Shown here: in pieces, positions 1 to 8,700 of the stretch
Layout of the letters: the number at the start of each line of letters is the position of its first letter
Numbering within the stretch: position 1 is the first letter of the stretch
Assembly (NCBI GenBank): GCA_902777835.1
Contig: CACYVC010000018.1
Location: 1-54,935, forward strand
Reading direction: 5' to 3'
DNA from: an uncultured Bacteroidales bacterium
GTDB taxonomy: Bacteria; Bacteroidota; Bacteroidia; Bacteroidales; Muribaculaceae
Length of the DNA stretch: 54,935 nt
Position numbers and translations under genes: made by a program
Notes under the pieces: model-generated
Seen by the model: only the letters and a program-made list of their open reading frames with translations
Databases searched by the model: none
What the model was told of the DNA's origin: nothing

Positions 1-403
1 TATTGATGACTATGAGGGATTGCTCGCAGTAGGTGCTGGTAACATCAACGCTCCCGAGGGATTCTATATGGTAGAGGCCGACATTGCCAACTTGAGCTAT
101 AAGCTCACTCCTATCACAACTATTGGTGTGATTGGTGGCTTCAACGGTTGGGCAGGCGACTATGCTAAGCTCACTTACAACACCCAGACTAGTGCTTGGG
201 AAGGCTATTGCGATATTCCCGCTGGCACTGAGTTCAAGTTCCGTGCTAATGAGGACTGGGCAATCAACTGGGGTGGTGACATGAACAACCTCAGCTACGA
301 TGGTGGTAACCTCAAGTTCGACGTTGACGGTAACTACTTCATCCAGCTCTTCATCACCTACGAGGGAAATTTCCATGTTATAATGATTCCACAAGCTAAT
401 TAA
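1..403 (+). CDS. SusE/SusF-like outer-membrane starch-binding protein, C-terminal part (5' truncated by window)
   Basis: The reading frame is open from the first bases of the window (codons start at position 2) to a TAA at 401-403, so the gene begins upstream. The visible ~133 residues form one beta-sandwich module of the SusE/SusF carbohydrate-binding type: an IGGFNGW-like strand, a W-rich ligand face (WAGDY, WEGY, DWAINWGGD) and a closing strand with GNFHVIM. In this family such modules are surface-exposed, lipid-anchored glycan-binding proteins that work with SusC/SusD importers. The signal peptide and other modules lie outside the window. The module resembles one in the secreted protein at 45352-47184. 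Family call is from pattern recognition of the module; the ligand cannot be predicted. Confidence 0.75.
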   Translation, partial: IDDYEGLLAVGAGNINAPEGFYMVEADIANLSYKLTPITTIGVIGGFNGWAGDYAKLTYNTQTSAWEGYCDIPAGTEFKFRANEDWAINWGGDMNNLSYDGGNLKFDVDGNYFIQLFITYEGNFHVIMIPQAN

Positions 404-539
404 AGTGTGAAACGGAAAATCACCTTCCGCGCCGACGACGAAAACATTCCACACACCACTAATGTAGCGATAATTTGACGGATAAATAAAAAAGTTATCT
501 TTGTAAGCTAGAAAATAATAAAAAAACACTAATATTATT
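404..539. other. Intergenic gap holding a promoter
   Basis: The gap between the SusE/F-like gene and the first L,D-transpeptidase. Apart from the promoter listed at 474-503 I see no hairpin with a T-tract and no short gene here. Confidence 0.5.
474..503 (+). promoter_or_regulatory. Bacteroidota-type promoter for the L,D-transpeptidase run
   Basis: TTTG at 474-477 and TATCTTTG at 496-503 with an 18-bp spacer match the Bacteroidota primary sigma-factor consensus (TTTG, 19-20 bp, TAnnTTTG). The box ends 36 bp before the ATG at 540. It probably drives the co-directional genes from 540 onward. Confidence 0.6.
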
Positions 540-1169
540 ATGAGAAAAATTTTCACTTTATTGCTGCTTTGCAGCCTTGTAATGGGTGCTAGCGCGCAGA
601 TTGTTGACGCTGAGCTTGCTACTAAGGCTGCCGACAAGACAGTGTTTTACCAAACACCACAAATCGAGAAAAAGAACACTTTTATTGTGGTCTCCAAAAC
701 CGAACTGCGACTTTATGTCTATGGTACAGTGGGCAAAGACACCGTGTTAATGGCGAAGTTTCCTGCCTGCCTGAGCCGCAACAAAGGTCAGAAGCAGCGC
801 AAGGGCGACAACAAGACTCCCGAGTGCAAGCAGAGCAAGCCATTCCATATCCAGGCGATTCGCAACGCCTCGGCATGGACCCACAACTTCCATGATGGTC
901 GTGGCAATATCAAGGCCTATGGGGCGTGGTTCCTGAGCCTCTACACTCCAGGACACAGTGGCATCGGCATCCATGGCAGCACCAACAATGAGAGCAGTGT
1001 GCCTGGACGCGCCAGCGAGGGCTGCATCCGCCTGCGCGACCCCGACATTATCATCCTCAAGGAGAGATATGCCTACCTCAACATGCCAGTGATCATCAAA
1101 AGTGAAACCGAGGGTCCATGGGGCTGGGAACTCAAGGCTCATGCTAAAGCGGTTGAAATTAAGGAGTAA
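540..1169 (+). CDS. L,D-transpeptidase (YkuD domain), secreted
   Basis: 209 residues with an N-terminal signal peptide (about residues 1-19, ending ASA|Q). The rest is a YkuD catalytic domain. The signature is clear: His145 in GIGIHGSTN and, about 17 residues on, SEGCIRL with the nucleophile Cys162. Family members form 3-3 cross-links in peptidoglycan or attach proteins to it in the periplasm, using a thioester at the Cys. The next gene is a paralogue with the same motif block, so this is a tandem duplication. The stop codon TAA at 1167-1169 is also the first three bases of a 7-bp repeat array. A promoter lies at 474-503. Exact cross-linking role is inferred. Confidence 0.88.
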   Translation: MRKIFTLLLLCSLVMGASAQIVDAELATKAADKTVFYQTPQIEKKNTFIVVSKTELRLYVYGTVGKDTVLMAKFPACLSRNKGQKQRKGDNKTPECKQSKPFHIQAIRNASAWTHNFHDGRGNIKAYGAWFLSLYTPGHSGIGIHGSTNNESSVPGRASEGCIRLRDPDIIILKERYAYLNMPVIIKSETEGPWGWELKAHAKAVEIKE

Positions 1170-1201
1170 GTGTTAAGTTTTAAGTGTTAAGTTTTAAGTT
1201 T
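1167..1201 (+). repeat. Five 7-bp repeats (TAAGTGT/TAAGTTT) starting on a stop codon
   Basis: Units at 1167, 1174, 1181, 1188 and 1195 read TAAGTGT or TAAGTTT. The first unit contains the TAA stop of the upstream L,D-transpeptidase. The same unit in reverse complement (ACACTTA) recurs at 21275-21309. Confidence 0.85.
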
Positions 1202-1218
1202 GGGACGGCGCAACCACC

Positions 1219-1300
1219 TTCCACCTTTAACTTTCCACCTTCCACTTTCCACTTTCCACCTTCCACTTTCCACCTTCCACCTTCCACGCGCTGAAAGCGC
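1219..1300 (+). repeat. Ten 7-bp repeats (TTCCACC/TTCCACT) ending in a GCGC hairpin
   Basis: Heptamers run without a break from 1219 to 1288; one unit is TTTAACT and the rest are TTCCACY or TTCCACG. They end in a hairpin GCGCT-GAA-AGCGC at 1288-1300, followed by a run of A and the next start at 1317. The same heptamer family is found at 4180-4240. Confidence 0.85.
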
Positions 1301-1316
1301 AAAAAAAGATTTTAAC

Positions 1317-1940
1317 ATGAAAAAGATATTCACTTATATAATGCTTGCAGCTGTCGTCACTGCGTTAACCTGCTGTGGCGGCAAGAAGGACGATGAAGAA
1401 AGTAAGTCTTCATCGGCACCACGCGAGAAGAAAGAAAAATATAAGGACATCTACAAGGGCGAATACGATAAGAGCAAGACGTTTATCGTAATCTCCAAGA
1501 AGGACCTACTGCTCACTGTTTATGCACCAGTCAAAGGTGACACAGTGCCAGTGGCGCAGTTCCCTGTGTGCCTAAGTCTTAACAAAGGACAAAAGCAGAA
1601 ACCAGGTGACATGCGCACTCCTGAGAGCGAGCCTGGTGAACCATTTGTTATTGATGCCATTAAGCCCGCAAAAGACTGGACTCACGACTTTGGCGACGGA
1701 CGAGGGGCTATTCTCGCCTATGGCGACTGGTTTTTGCGCCTCAAGACTCCAGGACACAGTGGCATCGGCATCCATGGCAGCACCAACAACGACAATTCTG
1801 TGCCCGGTCGCGCCAGCGAGGGCTGTATCCGCCTCCACGACCCCGACATAATCACCCTCAAAGAGCAATACGCCCGTGTTGGCATGCCTGTAATCATTAA
1901 GCAAGAAGATCAAGGGCTAAAGTCTTTTGAGAAGAAATAA
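1317..1940 (+). CDS. L,D-transpeptidase (YkuD domain) lipoprotein
   Basis: 207 residues from the ATG at 1317. The frame is open further upstream, but that part translates the repeat array, and the chosen start gives a proper lipoprotein signal (MKKIFTYIML...LTCCGGKK, lipobox Cys near residue 20). A charged Lys/Ser linker leads to a YkuD domain with GIGIHGSTNN and SEGCIRL, so the catalytic His and Cys are both kept. It is predicted to be a periplasm-facing anchored enzyme acting on peptidoglycan, alongside its secreted paralogue at 540-1169. The two genes are nearly identical over about 44 bp around the catalytic His, which points to recent duplication or gene conversion. Confidence 0.86.
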   Translation: MKKIFTYIMLAAVVTALTCCGGKKDDEESKSSSAPREKKEKYKDIYKGEYDKSKTFIVISKKDLLLTVYAPVKGDTVPVAQFPVCLSLNKGQKQKPGDMRTPESEPGEPFVIDAIKPAKDWTHDFGDGRGAILAYGDWFLRLKTPGHSGIGIHGSTNNDNSVPGRASEGCIRLHDPDIITLKEQYARVGMPVIIKQEDQGLKSFEKK

Positions 1941-1951
1941 AACTAAATAAA

Positions 1952-1996
1952 TCTAGAATTTCTAGAACAACTAGAATCTCTAGAACTTCTAGAACC
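1952..1996 (+). repeat. Five 9-bp repeats (TCTAGAANN)
   Basis: Units at 1952, 1961, 1970, 1979 and 1988 are TCTAGAATT, TCTAGAACA, ACTAGAATC, TCTAGAACT and TCTAGAACC. The core TTCTAGAA is self-complementary. The array sits between the L,D-transpeptidase stop (1940) and the prolyl oligopeptidase start. Sister arrays lie at 15281, 15998, 28109 and 38282. Confidence 0.85.
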
Positions 1997-2018
1997 ATAC
2001 CTCCAAGAAAAAATAGAA

Positions 2019-2060
2019 AACTGAAAACTCAAAACTATAAACTATGAACTATAAACTATT
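2019..2060 (+). repeat. Six 7-bp repeats (AACTGAA/AACTATR) overlapping a start codon
   Basis: Units are AACTGAA, AACTCAA, AACTATA, AACTATG, AACTATA and AACTATT in unbroken register. The ATG start of the prolyl oligopeptidase (2044-2046) is the end of the AACTATG unit, and the next units encode the first residues NYKLF. Confidence 0.82.
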
Positions 2061-4152
2061 TCTCATGTGCGCAGCACTCACTATTGCTGGCTCGGCAGTA
2101 GCACAGCAAAAAATCAACTACCCCAAGGCAAAAACCGTTGATGTCACCGATGACTATTTCGGCACTAAAGTTGCCGATCCATATCGTTGGCTCGAGGATG
2201 ACAACAGTCCCGAGACTGCCGAGTGGGTAAAGGCCGAGAACGAAATTACACAAGCCTACCTGAAAAAGATTCCTTTCCGCGATAAGGTGAAGAAACGCCT
2301 CACCGAACTCGCCAATTACCCCAAGATGGGTACGCCATTCTATGTAAAGGATAAAATCTACTACTTCAAGAACGATGGCCTGCAAAACCAGAGCGTGCTT
2401 TACACCAAAGACAAGCTCGACGGCGAGGAACGCATGGTTTTTGACCCCAACACACTGAGCAACGACGGCACCGTGGCACTGCAGAGTCTCAACTTCTCGA
2501 AGGACGGACGCTATGCCGCCTATACCATTACCCGCAACGGTAGCGACTGGAACGAGATTATCGTCCATGACCTGAAGACCGACAAGATGCTCAACGACCA
2601 CATCATCTGGGCTAAGTTTACCGATGCGCAGTGGTTGGGCGATGGTTTCTTCTACAGCGCCTACGACAAGCCCGAAGATGCCAAGTCGTCAAAGAACGAG
2701 TGGCACAAGGTGATGTACCACAAGCTGGGCACACCTCAAGAGGAGGACTACCTTGAGTTCCGCAGCTATGAGGATCCACTTCTCTTCAACCAGGTGGGCG
2801 TTGATGAGAACGAGCGTTTCGTCTTCATTCTGCAAAGTGCAGGTGAGGGCAACTCGCTCTTTGTAAAGGACCTCAAGGCTCTCAACCCACATTACGTGAA
2901 GATTGCCGACGATGGCGAGTATGCCTTCTCCCCCATTGGTGTGGACAACGGCAAGATTTATGTGATGACCAACCAAAACGCTCCATGCTACAAGGTGCTT
3001 GCCTATGATGCTGAGAACCTTGGCGCAAAGAACTTCACCGAGTTCATCCCCGAGAAAAAATGGGTGCTCAGCGGCATTCAGATGAGTGACCACAAGTTCA
3101 TCGTCACCTACGACCGCGACGCCAGCAGCCATGCCTATCTCTATGACAAAAACGGCAAGGAGCTGCAAGAGATAAAACTTCCAACGCTTGGTTCAGTTGG
3201 GTTCAGCAGCAAGAACACTCGCAAAGAGGTGTTCTACAACTTTACTTCTTACACCTTCCCAAGCACTATCTACAGCTACAACCCCGAGACCAACGAATCG
3301 ACACCGTTCTTCCAGCCAAAAGTGGCGCTTAATCCTGAGGACTATGTCACCGAGCAGGTGTTCTACCCCAGCAAGGACGGCACAAAGATTCCTATGTTCC
3401 TCATCTACAAGAAGGGCATGAAGAAGGACGGCAAGCGACCAGTATTTCTCTATGGATATGGTGGCTTCAACGTGTCGATGAATCCAGGTTTCAGCTATGC
3501 ACGCACTCCATTTGCCATGATTGACAAGGGCGGCATCTGCGCCTACACTAACCTGCGTGGTGGTGGCGAGTATGGCGAGGAGTGGCACAAAGCTGGTACC
3601 AAGATGCAGAAACAGAACGTGTTTGACGACTTCATTGCCGCTGCCGAGTGGCTCATAGACCAGGGCTACACCAAGAAAGGCAAAATCGCATGCAACGGCG
3701 GTAGCAACGGCGGACTCCTTGTGGGTGCCGTAGTGAACCAGCGTCCCGACCTGTGGGGTGCTGCTGTACCTCAAGTGGGCGTGATGGACATGCTTCGCTA
3801 TCACCTTTTCACCATCGGCTGGAACTGGGCACCTGACTACGGTCGCAGCGACGACAGCAAGGAGATGTTTGAATACCTCAAGGACTACTCTCCATTGCAC
3901 ACAATCAAGAACGACGGCACACCCTACCCACCCATCATGGTTACTACCAGCGACCACGACGACCGTGTGGTACCCGCCCACTCGTTTAAGTATGCCGCTC
4001 AACTCCAAGCCAGCAACACCGGCAATGCCGTGAAACTCATCCGCATCGATGTTAACGCCGGCCACGGTCACGGTAAACCCATGAGCAAAGTAATTGAGGA
4101 ATACACCGATATCCAATCGTTTATCATGTATAACCTCGGCGTAAAACCATAA
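2044..4152 (+). CDS. Prolyl oligopeptidase family serine peptidase (S9A), secreted
   Basis: 702 residues, close to the family's usual ~710. A signal peptide (residues 1-20, ending AVA|QQ) is followed by the N-terminal cap, a seven-bladed beta-propeller (about 75-420) and an alpha/beta-hydrolase domain. The triad is visible: Ser554 in GGSNGG, Asp640 in DHDDRV and His674 in AGHGHGKP. The GGFN and LRGGGEYG segments typical of the family are present before the Ser. It should cleave short proline-containing peptides, here in the periplasm or outside the cell. The start codon lies inside a heptamer repeat, so the first residues (NYKLF) come from repeat DNA. Upstream neighbours are L,D-transpeptidases; the lolD-like gene follows across another repeat element. 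Confidence 0.92.
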   Translation: MNYKLFLMCAALTIAGSAVAQQKINYPKAKTVDVTDDYFGTKVADPYRWLEDDNSPETAEWVKAENEITQAYLKKIPFRDKVKKRLTELANYPKMGTPFYVKDKIYYFKNDGLQNQSVLYTKDKLDGEERMVFDPNTLSNDGTVALQSLNFSKDGRYAAYTITRNGSDWNEIIVHDLKTDKMLNDHIIWAKFTDAQWLGDGFFYSAYDKPEDAKSSKNEWHKVMYHKLGTPQEEDYLEFRSYEDPLLFNQVGVDENERFVFILQSAGEGNSLFVKDLKALNPHYVKIADDGEYAFSPIGVDNGKIYVMTNQNAPCYKVLAYDAENLGAKNFTEFIPEKKWVLSGIQMSDHKFIVTYDRDASSHAYLYDKNGKELQEIKLPTLGSVGFSSKNTRKEVFYNFTSYTFPSTIYSYNPETNESTPFFQPKVALNPEDYVTEQVFYPSKDGTKIPMFLIYKKGMKKDGKRPVFLYGYGGFNVSMNPGFSYARTPFAMIDKGGICAYTNLRGGGEYGEEWHKAGTKMQKQNVFDDFIAAAEWLIDQGYTKKGKIACNGGSNGGLLVGAVVNQRPDLWGAAVPQVGVMDMLRYHLFTIGWNWAPDYGRSDDSKEMFEYLKDYSPLHTIKNDGTPYPPIMVTTSDHDDRVVPAHSFKYAAQLQASNTGNAVKLIRIDVNAGHGHGKPMSKVIEEYTDIQSFIMYNLGVKP

Positions 4153-4153
4153 T

Positions 4154-4240
4154 GCGCCTTCGGCGCGTGAAATGAAAAAGGTGGAACGTGGAATGGAATC
4201 CAGCCTTCCACTTTCCACCTTCTACTTTCCACCTTCCACC
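4154..4240 (+). repeat. GCGC hairpin plus inverted TTCCACY heptamers
   Basis: A hairpin GCGCC-TTC-GGCGC (4154-4166) is followed by GGTGGAA/CGTGGAA/TGGAA units (4180-4197), then the opposite strand form TTCCACT, TTCCACC, TTCTACT, TTCCACC, TTCCACC at 4206-4240. The two arms are complementary and could fold. The array stops 5 bp before the ATG at 4246. Confidence 0.82.
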
Positions 4241-4245
4241 AACCA

Positions 4246-4908
4246 ATGATAGAAGCAAATAACATAACAAAACGCTATGGTGACCTTGAGGTCTTGAAAG
4301 GGGTCTCGGTCACCATTAACGACGGCGAGATTGTTGCCATCGTTGGACCTAGTGGCGCAGGAAAGACCACGCTGCTGCAAATCATAGGCACACTCGACGC
4401 GCCACAGGGCGGGCAGGTGCTCTATGACGGTACCGATGTGCTGAAACTCAAGCAGCGCGATCTGGCACACTTCCGAAACCGCAACATCGGGTTCGTGTTT
4501 CAGTTTCATCAGCTGCTGCCAGAGTTCACCACCCTTGAGAATGTAGCTATTCCTGCACTTATAGGCGGCGACAAGAAGAACGATGCCTACGAGCGGGCAC
4601 GACAGTTACTCGACCATCTAGGACTTGGCGGCCGTCTTGAGCACAAACCAGCACAGCTCAGTGGTGGCGAGCGGCAACGGGCAGCAGTGGCACGCGCCCT
4701 TATTAATAATCCCAAGGTGATTCTCGCCGACGAGCCCTCGGGTTCGCTCGACTCGCAGAACAAACAGGAGTTGCATCAGCTCTTCTTTGACCTGCGCAAG
4801 GAGTTTAACCACACCTTTGTCATAGTCACTCACGATGAAAGCCTAGCTGGAAACAGCAATGTAGATAGAGTGCTACACATGCGCGACGGAATAATTGAAA
4901 ATGTATAA
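4246..4908 (+). CDS. ABC transporter ATP-binding protein, LolD/MacB type
   Basis: 220 residues, a single nucleotide-binding domain. Walker A GPSGAGKT is at 34-41, the signature LSGGERQ at 138-144, Walker [10 protein letters not shown] around 158-166 and the switch His in VTHDES near 199. The [21 protein letters not shown] stretch is typical of the LolD/MacB/FtsE subgroup, which powers lipoprotein release from the inner membrane or related mechanotransmission. No permease gene of the LolC/E type is adjacent, so the partner must be encoded elsewhere. Start ATG is just after the repeat array. Transport substrate is inferred from subfamily only. Confidence 0.85.
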   Translation: MIEANNITKRYGDLEVLKGVSVTINDGEIVAIVGPSGAGKTTLLQIIGTLDAPQGGQVLYDGTDVLKLKQRDLAHFRNRNIGFVFQFHQLLPEFTTLENVAIPALIGGDKKNDAYERARQLLDHLGLGGRLEHKPAQLSGGERQRAAVARALINNPKVILADEPSGSLDSQNKQELHQLFFDLRKEFNHTFVIVTHDESLAGNSNVDRVLHMRDGIIENV

Positions 4909-4919
4909 TCTTGATTTAA

Positions 4920-5603
4920 ATGCGTAATCTACTTTACATATCAATGGCGATTGTGATTCTTGCCGCTTGCGACCGTAGTCATGACGGGACGCTCGACGAG
5001 GCTTTTGAGACTCAGGTGGTGGATATAGTCACCTATACTGGTCTTGACGACAACAACCACGCTACATTCCGCCTTGACGGACGCGACGACGAGCCCGCTG
5101 TGATGCTTTACTCTATGGTTGGTGCCCCCGATAAGGTGAAGGAAAACGAACGTTTGCTCCTCACTTATGCCATTGACCACCGTGCTAATGACAATTCCTA
5201 TTGGAACATCAATGCCGTTGGTTTCTCACGAATTATCAATGACTCGTTAAGAGTGAACGCCAATCCTCTTGACACCTATCAGATGCGCCCCATCAAGCTC
5301 ATCAGCGCATGGCGCACTGGCGAGTTCATCAACCTGCATGGACAGGCCGAGACGACTGGGAAAAACCGATTGCTCTACATGATGATTGACGGTGAAACCA
5401 AGTATGACGAAACAGTTGATGCCTACCTCGTCCATGACTTGCTTGGCACTTCCAGCGACAGCATATTCCAATGGCGCGAGTTCTACATGTCGATTAATGT
5501 ATCGGCCCTGAAAAGCCCCAATGCTCCCTGTCACACCCTGCGCCTCCACCTCAACGACGAGGCCAATCATAAAATTACCTATCGTGACTTCCACATAAAG
5601 TAG
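4920..5603 (+). CDS. NigD-like lipoprotein
   Basis: 227 residues. The N-terminus (MRNLLYISMAIVILAACDRS) is a lipoprotein signal with the lipobox Cys at 17. The body has the small N-terminal beta domain and larger C-terminal domain seen in NigD-like proteins of Bacteroidales (conserved ...YxMVG...ERLLLTYxI... and a C-terminal TYRDFHI strand). Family function is unknown; the founding gene was reported near a bacteriocin locus in Prevotella nigrescens. It follows the lolD-like gene by 11 bp and is probably co-transcribed with it. Placement in the family is by recognition, not alignment. Confidence 0.65.
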   Translation: MRNLLYISMAIVILAACDRSHDGTLDEAFETQVVDIVTYTGLDDNNHATFRLDGRDDEPAVMLYSMVGAPDKVKENERLLLTYAIDHRANDNSYWNINAVGFSRIINDSLRVNANPLDTYQMRPIKLISAWRTGEFINLHGQAETTGKNRLLYMMIDGETKYDETVDAYLVHDLLGTSSDSIFQWREFYMSINVSALKSPNAPCHTLRLHLNDEANHKITYRDFHIK

Positions 5604-5655
5604 ATTTTTAACCCATTAGTTGTTGAGAGACGACACCGCGCCGTCTAAAGAAAAA

Positions 5656-5687
5656 GTGCCTCGAGACTATCGTCAGTCCCGAGGCAC
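5656..5687 (-). terminator. Hairpin terminator between convergent genes
   Basis: GTGCCTCG at 5656-5663 pairs with CGAGGCAC at 5680-5687, and an inner GACT/AGTC extends the stem. On the minus strand it is followed by TTTTTCTTT (5647-5655), so it best serves the long minus-strand gene; it may also stop the plus-strand NigD-like transcript. Confidence 0.7.
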
Positions 5688-5725
5688 ACATGTAATTAAG
5701 TTTGGGTTTATTTAGGCATAATTCT

Positions 5726-8700
5726 TTACTGAGCCGTGAATGAGGTGAACGATGTTGTTCCCTGGTGTGTGCTACCCAAATATACTCCGTGCCATGCTGT
5801 AGTAGCATTGGTTGGAGCAGTGGTGCTATACTTGATGGTGTAGCTCTGGTTCTTAGTCATGCCCTTGGCAGTGAACAGAGACAGAGAACTAGACACGCCA
5901 GCCTCAAAGCTATAGGTCATGAGGTTAGTACCGCTGCTGTTGGCGATTGTGTAGTAGCGACCTGTGCTATAGCTCAATGAGCTGGTGCTAAGGTAGTAGC
6001 CTTGCACTGCGCTGCCGATGCCACTTGAGCCGCCCCAGCCGCCACCGCCTTGGCTGCCGCCAGCGCTGATGGCATAACCAGTGCCAGTGATGGTGATGTA
6101 GCTGTTGTTATCGCAGTCGAGACCTTCCTCAGGACCACCTGCGCTGGTGTAGGCAACAATACATCCGTTGCCAATCTCTACAGCTCCTGTGCGTCCGTAG
6201 TTGCTATCCACAGCGTCGTTGCCGTTAGAATATACAACTGTCACGCCGCCAGCAAACTTGATGGGGCCGGCGCAGTTCATACCGTCGTCGTAGGCTTTAT
6301 AGTAGTGGTTACCGCCATTGACGGTGATGCTGGTCTTAGACTCGATGCCCTCAGCGCCATTGGTAGCAGTAGTGACTTCGCTCTGACCACCATTGATGGT
6401 AATAGTACCCATTACCTTGATAGCTTTGGCGCTGCCCGAACCGCTGGACTGGCCACCGCCAGGCCAGCCGCCACCGCCGCTGTTGCCTCCTGCTGAGCTA
6501 CCAGTAGTGATTACAGTAAGTGTTGGGCCTTCACCACCGCTCACGCCTTGCACGTAGTTACCGTTAACCTTGATGCCCTTGCCACCAGTACCGGTCATCT
6601 TGATGTAGATGGTGCCACCCAGCATATTCAGGTTGCCGTCGGTCTTGAAGCCCTTGGCTGTGTAGTAGTCACCAGATGATGCCGACTGAGAAGTGCCAGT
6701 GTTATTGATGGTGATAGAGCCGCCATTAGTAGTGATGTTGTTTGTAGAAACACCTTTACCAGCCACGCCACTCGAGTTAATCTTCAGCTCGCCTCCGTTC
6801 ATCACGAAGTCAACAGCCTTGATGCCGCTACTGTAGCTTGCATCGCTATTGATAACCTGCATAGCACCGCTTGGAGTGAGGGTGATGTCGCCACCATTAA
6901 TGGTTACGGTTGCCTTGCTCTTGATGCTCTTGCTCATTGAGCCGTTGTTGGCAACGGTGATAGTGCCGGCATCGATAGTGATGTTGCCGTCGGCTTTGAT
7001 GCCTGCAGCGTTGTAGCTTGTGCCAGTGTCCTCGCTGATGTCGCTTGTGCCACCATATTGTGATGTAACATTACTAATCGAATAGACACGTGGATTGGCA
7101 CCCTGACTATAGCTGTTGGAAATCATGTAATAAACATCTTGTCCTGAGGTTGGACCACTAAATGTGGCAGACTGAATGCCAACAGTACCACTCCAACTGC
7201 TGTAATTGTCACCCTTGATATAATAGGTGTCACTGCTTGCTTGTCCAAAGTCATAGTAGTAGAACGTGGTAGTAGTGTAACCCGAAGTTTTTTGAACGGT
7301 GTTGTTGGTGATATTTGCCACTAATGTTCCATCGCTCTTGTAAAGATACATACTAGAATTGGTCCACGCATTGCTGCCACCACCAGGACCACCTGAGCCA
7401 CTTGTGGGTTTTGCCACATAAACCTTGTAAGATTGTGGAGTCTCTCCGCCACCACTTGAGCTGCCAGCCTCGGCAGTACCGCCTTGACCGTTGGCCTTGA
7501 TGTTGATGGTTGTAGTAGTGTTAGCCTCATCGATGGTGATAGTGCCATCGGCATTCAGACCCTTACCGCCTTGAGCGGTGTTGGTGAGGTCAACGTTACC
7601 ACCGTGGATAAGGATGTCGCCACCTGTCTTCACGCAAGTGCCGTAGTCGATGTCGCCGTCGCCAGCCACGAGATTACCGCTCTGAACCATCTTAAGGGTG
7701 CCTTTGAGCATGATAAAGTTAGAAGCTGCCTTGATGCCCTTGCCACCAGCGCTTGTCATAGTCATATCGAGAGTACCGTCTTTGAGAGTTACCTCGCCGG
7801 TGTTCTCTTCATCTTCTACAATCTGGTCGTTGTCGTCGGTCTCATAACTTACCTGGATGCCGTCGTCGGCAACGTTCTTGATAGTTACCTTACCGCCATT
7901 CTGCAGATAGTACTGGTTGATGTTGAAGCCGTCGCCCTTAGAGCCAAGGATGTTAATCTCTCCCACGGTCTTCTTCACCTCTACATACTCCTTGCCCCAG
8001 AAAGCGTGGCTTGAGTTACCGGTGATATTAAGGATACCAGCGCCCTTGAACTCGGTGTGACCCTTTACAGCGAAACAGCCCTTTTGTGAACCGTTAGTGC
8101 CGTCAGTAAGGTTGTTGGTAGTACCTTCCACGAGTTCCACAGCGATGCGTTTGCCGTCACGAATGTTGATGGCAGCGCTGTCGGGGTTATTAAGTGTCAG
8201 GCCGTTAAGGCGCACGGTGGCTTTAAATTCGCCGTCCTGATAGAACGAGCCGTTGGTGGAGTTACCAGCGAGGGTGTAAGTAATCTCGTCGGCCACATCT
8301 GCACTTTGCAGAGCCACCACATGAGCGCCATTTACACTGGCGGTCATGTACTTGGCGATGTTACCAGCCACAATCACCTGAGCGGTGTTGCCGTTGTAGG
8401 CCACATCCACAGTGTTGTCGGCTACAGGCTCATTGTTCACATAGATTTGATCAACATCGGCAATGTTGAAGGTCTTGCCTTGTGCGGTGAACGAAGTGCC
8501 GTTGCTATAAGGCATAGTTTCGAGTTGCTCGGTGGTGAACGCCCATTTCACGTTGCCAGTAACTACCCACATAGTCTGGTAGCCATCGGTAATCTCGCCC
8601 GATGAGCGGCCTGTCGAACCCAAAAGGATGTTATAAACTACAGTTACATCACTTGCGGTGATCTCACCATCGTTGTTCTGGTCACCATTGACGAGCGCGC

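Noticed and set aside
3193-4218. Long minus-strand open frame opposite the prolyl oligopeptidase
   Set aside because: It lies fully antisense to a gene with an intact catalytic triad; its translation has no signal, domain or promoter.
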